This document shows positions 60,308 through 64,000 of a stretch of 64,000 bases of DNA, one piece after another. The notes beneath the pieces were generated by a model. That model did no database searches and was not told where the DNA came from. It worked only from the letters and a program-made list of their open reading frames with translations. The position numbers were made by a program, and so were the translations under genes. The number at the start of each line of letters is the position of its first letter. Position 1 is the stretch's first letter. Origin of the DNA: Bdellovibrionales bacterium (GTDB lineage: Bacteria > Bdellovibrionota > Bdellovibrionia > Bdellovibrionales > Bdellovibrionaceae); contig JADJOV010000023.1 of NCBI GenBank assembly GCA_016713585.1, positions 434,001-498,000 of the forward strand. Reading direction: 5' to 3'.

Positions 60308-61344
60308 ATCCACTCTTGAATCCAACCAGAAAAAACCGCGGCGATTCTGATTCCTTCGATCAAGCTGAACTGACCGATCGGCAAACGGAAACCAAGTGGG
60401 AAAATGAATTGCGGCCGCAATCTTTTGGAGATTTCCCAGGTCAGCACGAAACCAAAGAAAAACTGAAAATTTTCGTTCAAGCCGCAAAAGCCCGAAAAGA
60501 GCCCTTGGATCATGTTCTTCTTTCGGGACCGCCAGGACTGGGAAAAACCACCCTGGCTCAAATTATAGCCCATGAGCTTGGAGCCGACTGTAAGATTACA
60601 TCGGCCCCGGCCATTGATAAAAAAGGCGATCTTGCCGCCCTTTTGACAGGTTTAAAACCTCACTCAGTTTTGTTTATTGATGAGATTCATCGACTCGGAA
60701 GGGTCGTCGAGGAGTATCTTTATACGGCTATGGAAGATTACTATATCGACATAGTCACTGGCGAGGGGCTTGGGGCAAAATCGATGAAATTTCAACTTGT
60801 ACCCTTCACATTAATTGGGGCCACCACAAGAGCCGGATTATTGAATTCGCCATTTCGAGATCGTTTTGGTATTGCCGAGCGATTGCAATTTTATGATCGG
60901 TCGGCTCTTGAGCTGATTTTACTGAGAGACGCGCAAATTTTAAAAATAGAGATGAGTGCCGACGGAGCTAAAGAGTTGGCTCGCAGATCTCGAGGCACTC
61001 CTCGAATATCGATTCGATTATTACGCCGAGTGCGGGACTACGCCCAGGTGCGAGGCACGGGAGTCATCGATCATGCCATTGCGGCTTACGCGCTTGATCA
61101 ATTGGGAGTTGACCAATTTGGCTTGGATTCCATGGATCGCCGAATTTTGACTTTGATTCATGAAAAATATTCCGACGGCCCGGTTGGAATTGAGACTCTT
61201 GCGGCAGCTCTCAGCGAAGAAAAAGAAACTCTTGAAGAAGTTCATGAACCCTTTCTGCTCCAGGAAGGATTTATTCAGAAAACCCAACGAGGGCGCATTT
61301 TAACCGATTTTGCAAAGAAAAGTCTCTTTGCCTCTGGCTGCTGA
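60304..61344 (+). CDS. ruvB: Holliday junction branch migration helicase RuvB
   Basis: AAA+ motor of branch migration, 346 residues. Walker A GPPGLGKTTLA, Walker B LFIDEIHRL, sensor 1 GATTRAGLL and the winged-helix C-terminus (RGRILTDFAK). The GTG start overlaps the ruvA stop (GTGA). Intact. Confidence 0.95.
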   Translation: MNPLLNPTRKNRGDSDSFDQAELTDRQTETKWENELRPQSFGDFPGQHETKEKLKIFVQAAKARKEPLDHVLLSGPPGLGKTTLAQIIAHELGADCKITSAPAIDKKGDLAALLTGLKPHSVLFIDEIHRLGRVVEEYLYTAMEDYYIDIVTGEGLGAKSMKFQLVPFTLIGATTRAGLLNSPFRDRFGIAERLQFYDRSALELILLRDAQILKIEMSADGAKELARRSRGTPRISIRLLRRVRDYAQVRGTGVIDHAIAAYALDQLGVDQFGLDSMDRRILTLIHEKYSDGPVGIETLAAALSEEKETLEEVHEPFLLQEGFIQKTQRGRILTDFAKKSLFASGC

Positions 61345-61354
61345 GGCGGCGCTT

Positions 61355-62401
61355 ATGATAAATCAGCAAATGCCTTTACGTGTGCAGGTCCTTCGAGGAA
61401 AAATAGTCGAAAGTGAGCACGATGTTTTAGCCGCTTTTTGGAAACCACAACAGGGCCTTGTGGGCCATGCCGGAAACCCTGAATCCATCGTGCTCCCGCG
61501 CTCTGCTATTAAAATGCTCCAGGCTCTGCCTTTGGTTGAGTCCGGGGCCTATGCTCATTTTCAATTGACGAAAGCCATGCTGGCCTTAGCGTGCAGCTCC
61601 CATCATGGAGAAAAAATTCATCTTGATTTGCTCAACGAATGGATGGCTCGGGTCAACCCAAAAAGTGAGTTGATTCTCCAGGAATCTAACCTAGCCTGCG
61701 GCCCCCATATGCCCTACAATTCCCAGTCTGCTGAAGAGCTTATTCGACAAGGACAAAACGCTTGTCGATTTCATAATAATTGCTCAGGCAAACATTTTGG
61801 TTTTTTGACAACGAGTTTATTTTATGGCGAGACCTTAAAGAACTATCACCTAGAGGCGCATCCCAGTCAGCGGCGCGTGCGCCAGGCTTTATCTGAAGTT
61901 ATGGGCGTAGACCTCGCTCGGGCTGGCTGGGGGGTTGATGGCTGCGGTATTCCCACCTATGGAATTCCCTTGCAAAACATAGCTCGTGGAATCGGAGCCT
62001 TATCCGACGAGACTCTGCCTTTGCCACGAAGACAGGCCGCGACCCAAATTCGCGAAGCTTGCTTTGAGTTTCCCGAGGTTCTCTCGGGAACCAAGGATTG
62101 GGCCACCCAAGTTATTCGAAAAGGTGATGGGAAAGTTTTGTTAAAAGTGGGGGCCGAGGGTGTCCTTTGTGGCCTATTGCCTCAACTTCAGATTAGCTTT
62201 GCGCTCAAGACTGTGGATGGAAATGGGCGGGCCGTTCAGGCCGTGGCCTTTGAAATTTTAAAATCTTATGGCGTTTTCACTGAAAAAACGGCAAAAGAAA
62301 TCTGGGATTCCTTTGGGGGCCAGATTAAAAACACGCTTCATGAAGTTGTTGGAGAAATTAGTGTTCTTACAAAAAACTATTCGCAAGAAGACGGTCATTG
62401 A
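61355..62401 (+). CDS. Asparaginase II family protein
   Basis: 348 residues of the thermolabile asparaginase (Asparaginase_II) family, judged from CSSHHGEKIHLD, NNCSGKHFGFLTT, GWGVDGCGIPTYGIPL and GAEGVLCGLLP. The start is taken at ATG 61355, 9 bp after GAGG; an earlier in-frame TTG within ruvB would extend it. Overlaps lpxC at the 3' end. Substrate specificity is inferred only from the family; the reaction would release ammonia from L-asparagine. Confidence 0.85.
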   Translation: MINQQMPLRVQVLRGKIVESEHDVLAAFWKPQQGLVGHAGNPESIVLPRSAIKMLQALPLVESGAYAHFQLTKAMLALACSSHHGEKIHLDLLNEWMARVNPKSELILQESNLACGPHMPYNSQSAEELIRQGQNACRFHNNCSGKHFGFLTTSLFYGETLKNYHLEAHPSQRRVRQALSEVMGVDLARAGWGVDGCGIPTYGIPLQNIARGIGALSDETLPLPRRQAATQIREACFEFPEVLSGTKDWATQVIRKGDGKVLLKVGAEGVLCGLLPQLQISFALKTVDGNGRAVQAVAFEILKSYGVFTEKTAKEIWDSFGGQIKNTLHEVVGEISVLTKNYSQEDGH

Positions 62402-63266
62402 AGGCAAAGGTCTCCATTCAGGGAATCTCTGCCATCTTGTGTTTCGCCCAGCCCCGGCTAATACGGGGGTTTATTTTATTCGCGCAGATCTTCCAAATCG
62501 TCCCTTTCTTAAGGTTTCTACAAAGGCCGTTGAAGCCACAAGTTATCAAACGACAATTGGTGGTCCTGATTTTTCGGTGGCCACGATTGAGCATTGCGTC
62601 TCTGCCTTGTCAGCTCTTCGAATCGACAATTTATTTATTGAGTTGGATGGGCCTGAAATACCGATCTGTGACGGAAGTGCTTTGGCTTTTCTTGAAGCCT
62701 TACTTGCGGTCGGCACAGTCGAACAAGAGCAACCAAGAAAATATTGCTATATTACTGAGCCAATCTATTTGTCAGAAGGGGATAAGCAAGCTTATGTCCT
62801 CCCTTACCATGGCTTAAGAATTACGGTTTCGATTGATTTTGCTCACCCGGCCATTGGGCGCCAGAAGTTAGATCTTGATATTAATGAGCAATCCTTCACC
62901 CGTGAAATTGCAGGGGCCCGAACCTTTGGATTTCTTAAAGATGTTGAAGCGTTACGTTCCAGGGGTCTCGCCCAGGGCGGCAGCCTTGATAATACTATAG
63001 TTCTCGATGACAGGCAGGTCATAAATCCCGGAGGCCTGCGTTGGCCTGATGAGTTTGTGCGCCATAAGGCTCTTGATGCCCTGGGTGATCTTGTCACCTT
63101 GGAAATGCCGCTCATGGGTCATTTGATCCTTCATAAAGCGGGGCATGACATGATGAACAAACTTGTTCAACAAATAATGACTTCGACCAAGTCCTATCGC
63201 CATGTGGAGCTTGGGGCCGATATTTCCGAAGAAATTCGGCGCTACTCAGGCTGGAGTCTAACTTGA
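62361..63266 (+). CDS. lpxC: UDP-3-O-acyl-N-acetylglucosamine deacetylase
   Basis: First committed step of lipid A synthesis. Start at GTG 62361 (GGAG 6 bp upstream, product begins MFLQKTIRKK...EGKGLHSG) rather than upstream ATG codons inside the asparaginase gene. Zinc ligands are His78 in ATIEHC, His235 and Asp239 in DEFVRHKALDALGD; the catalytic His262 is in LHKAGHDMM. About 302 residues, normal length. Overlaps asparaginase gene by 41 bp, so it is co-transcribed with ruvCAB. Confidence 0.95.
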   Translation: MFLQKTIRKKTVIEGKGLHSGNLCHLVFRPAPANTGVYFIRADLPNRPFLKVSTKAVEATSYQTTIGGPDFSVATIEHCVSALSALRIDNLFIELDGPEIPICDGSALAFLEALLAVGTVEQEQPRKYCYITEPIYLSEGDKQAYVLPYHGLRITVSIDFAHPAIGRQKLDLDINEQSFTREIAGARTFGFLKDVEALRSRGLAQGGSLDNTIVLDDRQVINPGGLRWPDEFVRHKALDALGDLVTLEMPLMGHLILHKAGHDMMNKLVQQIMTSTKSYRHVELGADISEEIRRYSGWSLT

Positions 63267-63321
63267 CAGATCTTGAGTTTCAACAGAGACTGCGCCATCT
63301 AATTTAAGTAGGAGTGTTTAT

Positions 63322-64000
63322 ATGATTATTGGAGTTCCAAAGGAAATCAAAATTTCAGAAAATCGCGTGGGAATGACCGAGGCCGGAGCCAAACAATTGG
63401 TGAAGGAAGGTCATACGATCTATGTGGAAAAAGATGCTGGCATTGGTTCTGGAATAACCAATGAGCAATACGAGAGGGCCGGGGCAAAAATTTTTGAAAC
63501 TAAGAAAGAAATTTACGCCAAAGCAGATATGATTATGAAGGTGAAAGAGCCTTTGCCAGATGAATATGAAATGCTGAAAGAAAATCAAATTTTATACACC
63601 TACTTACACTTGGCTGCAGAGCCGAAATTAACGAAAGTTTTGTGCGAGAGAAAGGTGAAAGCCGTCGCCTACGAGACAATTCAAAATGATGATGGTTCTT
63701 TACCGCTTCTTATTCCTATGTCAGAAGTTGCGGGAAGAATGGCCACTCAGATTGGTGCTTTCTACCTACAAAGAGACCACGGAGGTAAAGGTATTCTTCT
63801 CGGTGGAGTCACTGGGGTTCGGCCAGCCAAAGTCACGATTGTTGGTGGCGGAGTTGTGGGAACAAATGCAGCCAAAATGGCAATGGGACTAGGAGCGAAT
63901 GTCACTGTCTTGGACGTCAATACCAAACGATTGGAATACTTAGACGATATTTTTCAAGGGCGATGTATGACTTTGTTTTCAAACACCAAGAACATCGAAG
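63322..64000 (+). CDS. ald: Alanine dehydrogenase, N-terminal part (3' truncated by window edge)
   Basis: Begins with ATG 63322 after AGGAG (7 bp). The translated start MIIGVPKEIKISENRVGMTEAG is typical. Substrate residues Arg15, Lys75 (MIMKVKEPLPDE) and His96 (TYLHLAAE) are present, then the Rossmann glycines in IVGGGVVGTNAAKMAMGLGA. It would interconvert L-alanine and pyruvate with NAD(H). The gene runs off the window after 226 codons with no stop, so its intact state is unknown. Confidence 0.9.
   Translation, partial: MIIGVPKEIKISENRVGMTEAGAKQLVKEGHTIYVEKDAGIGSGITNEQYERAGAKIFETKKEIYAKADMIMKVKEPLPDEYEMLKENQILYTYLHLAAEPKLTKVLCERKVKAVAYETIQNDDGSLPLLIPMSEVAGRMATQIGAFYLQRDHGGKGILLGGVTGVRPAKVTIVGGGVVGTNAAKMAMGLGANVTVLDVNTKRLEYLDDIFQGRCMTLFSNTKNIE

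Overview
The window reads as a chromosomal segment of a Gram-negative, diderm bacterium: lipid A synthesis (lpxC), apolipoprotein N-acyltransferase (lnt), Omp85/TamA and TamB. Several families fit the Bdellovibrionota or a related deltaproteobacterial lineage: a TIGR02147-type protein, a delta-60-repeat lipoprotein, DUF222/HNH proteins, an Rsm22-type methyltransferase and an NtrY/NtrX-like pair. This placement is inferred from gene content only; there is no rRNA gene here.

Layout. 1-7.5 kb: tail of a subtilase, a zinc-ribbon membrane protein, lnt, a broken mutS2 and a two-gene pseudo-receiver operon. 7.6-14 kb: delta-60 lipoprotein, then an accessory patch with a decayed DDE transposase and two paralogous Y1 (HUH) transposase-like genes. 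14-17.4 kb: small secreted protein, secreted HExxH protease, TIGR02147 protein, SDR. 17.4-25.2 kb: a tight minus-strand run ribE-ribBA-ribH-ntrY-ntrX-proS. 25-30 kb: exported protein, a pilin-like gene preceded by a pentanucleotide repeat, the first copy of a 1.5-kb HNH repeat unit, an IS1595 remnant and a HEPN/MNT pair. 30-38.4 kb: rsm22-like, GT9, gcvP, a basic-tail protein, tldE, tldD. 38.4-44.2 kb: barrel-like protein, charged secreted protein, second HNH unit, an anchored protein and a PhoD-like lipoprotein. 44.2-49 kb: prpDBC methylcitrate operon and a dapF-family gene. 49-59 kb: tamA-tamB-TPR block, YkgJ, efp, TPR protein. 59-64 kb: ruvCAB, asparaginase II, lpxC and the start of ald.

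The dominant peculiarity is that about 20 otherwise conserved genes are interrupted, including normally essential ones (proS, dapF-like, tamB, ruvC). Most lesions are single-base losses in short homopolymers, where restoring one base gives a continuous family-like protein; this is the signature of uncorrected long-read consensus error. A minority do not fit that pattern: an internal deletion in proS, three in-frame nonsense codons, and differing lesions in the two HNH copies. Disrupted genes are listed as pseudogenes at full extent, with the lesions stated, so a reader can decide.

I see no CRISPR array, no clear defence island and no tRNA gene. The most interesting candidates are the possible phase-variable pilin locus at 26.8 kb, the duplicated HNH unit with its conserved hairpin, and several enzymes whose catalytic residues are replaced (PhoD-like, DapF-like, GTP cyclohydrolase II half of RibBA, GAFTGA-less NtrX-like regulator, receiver lacking its Asp).
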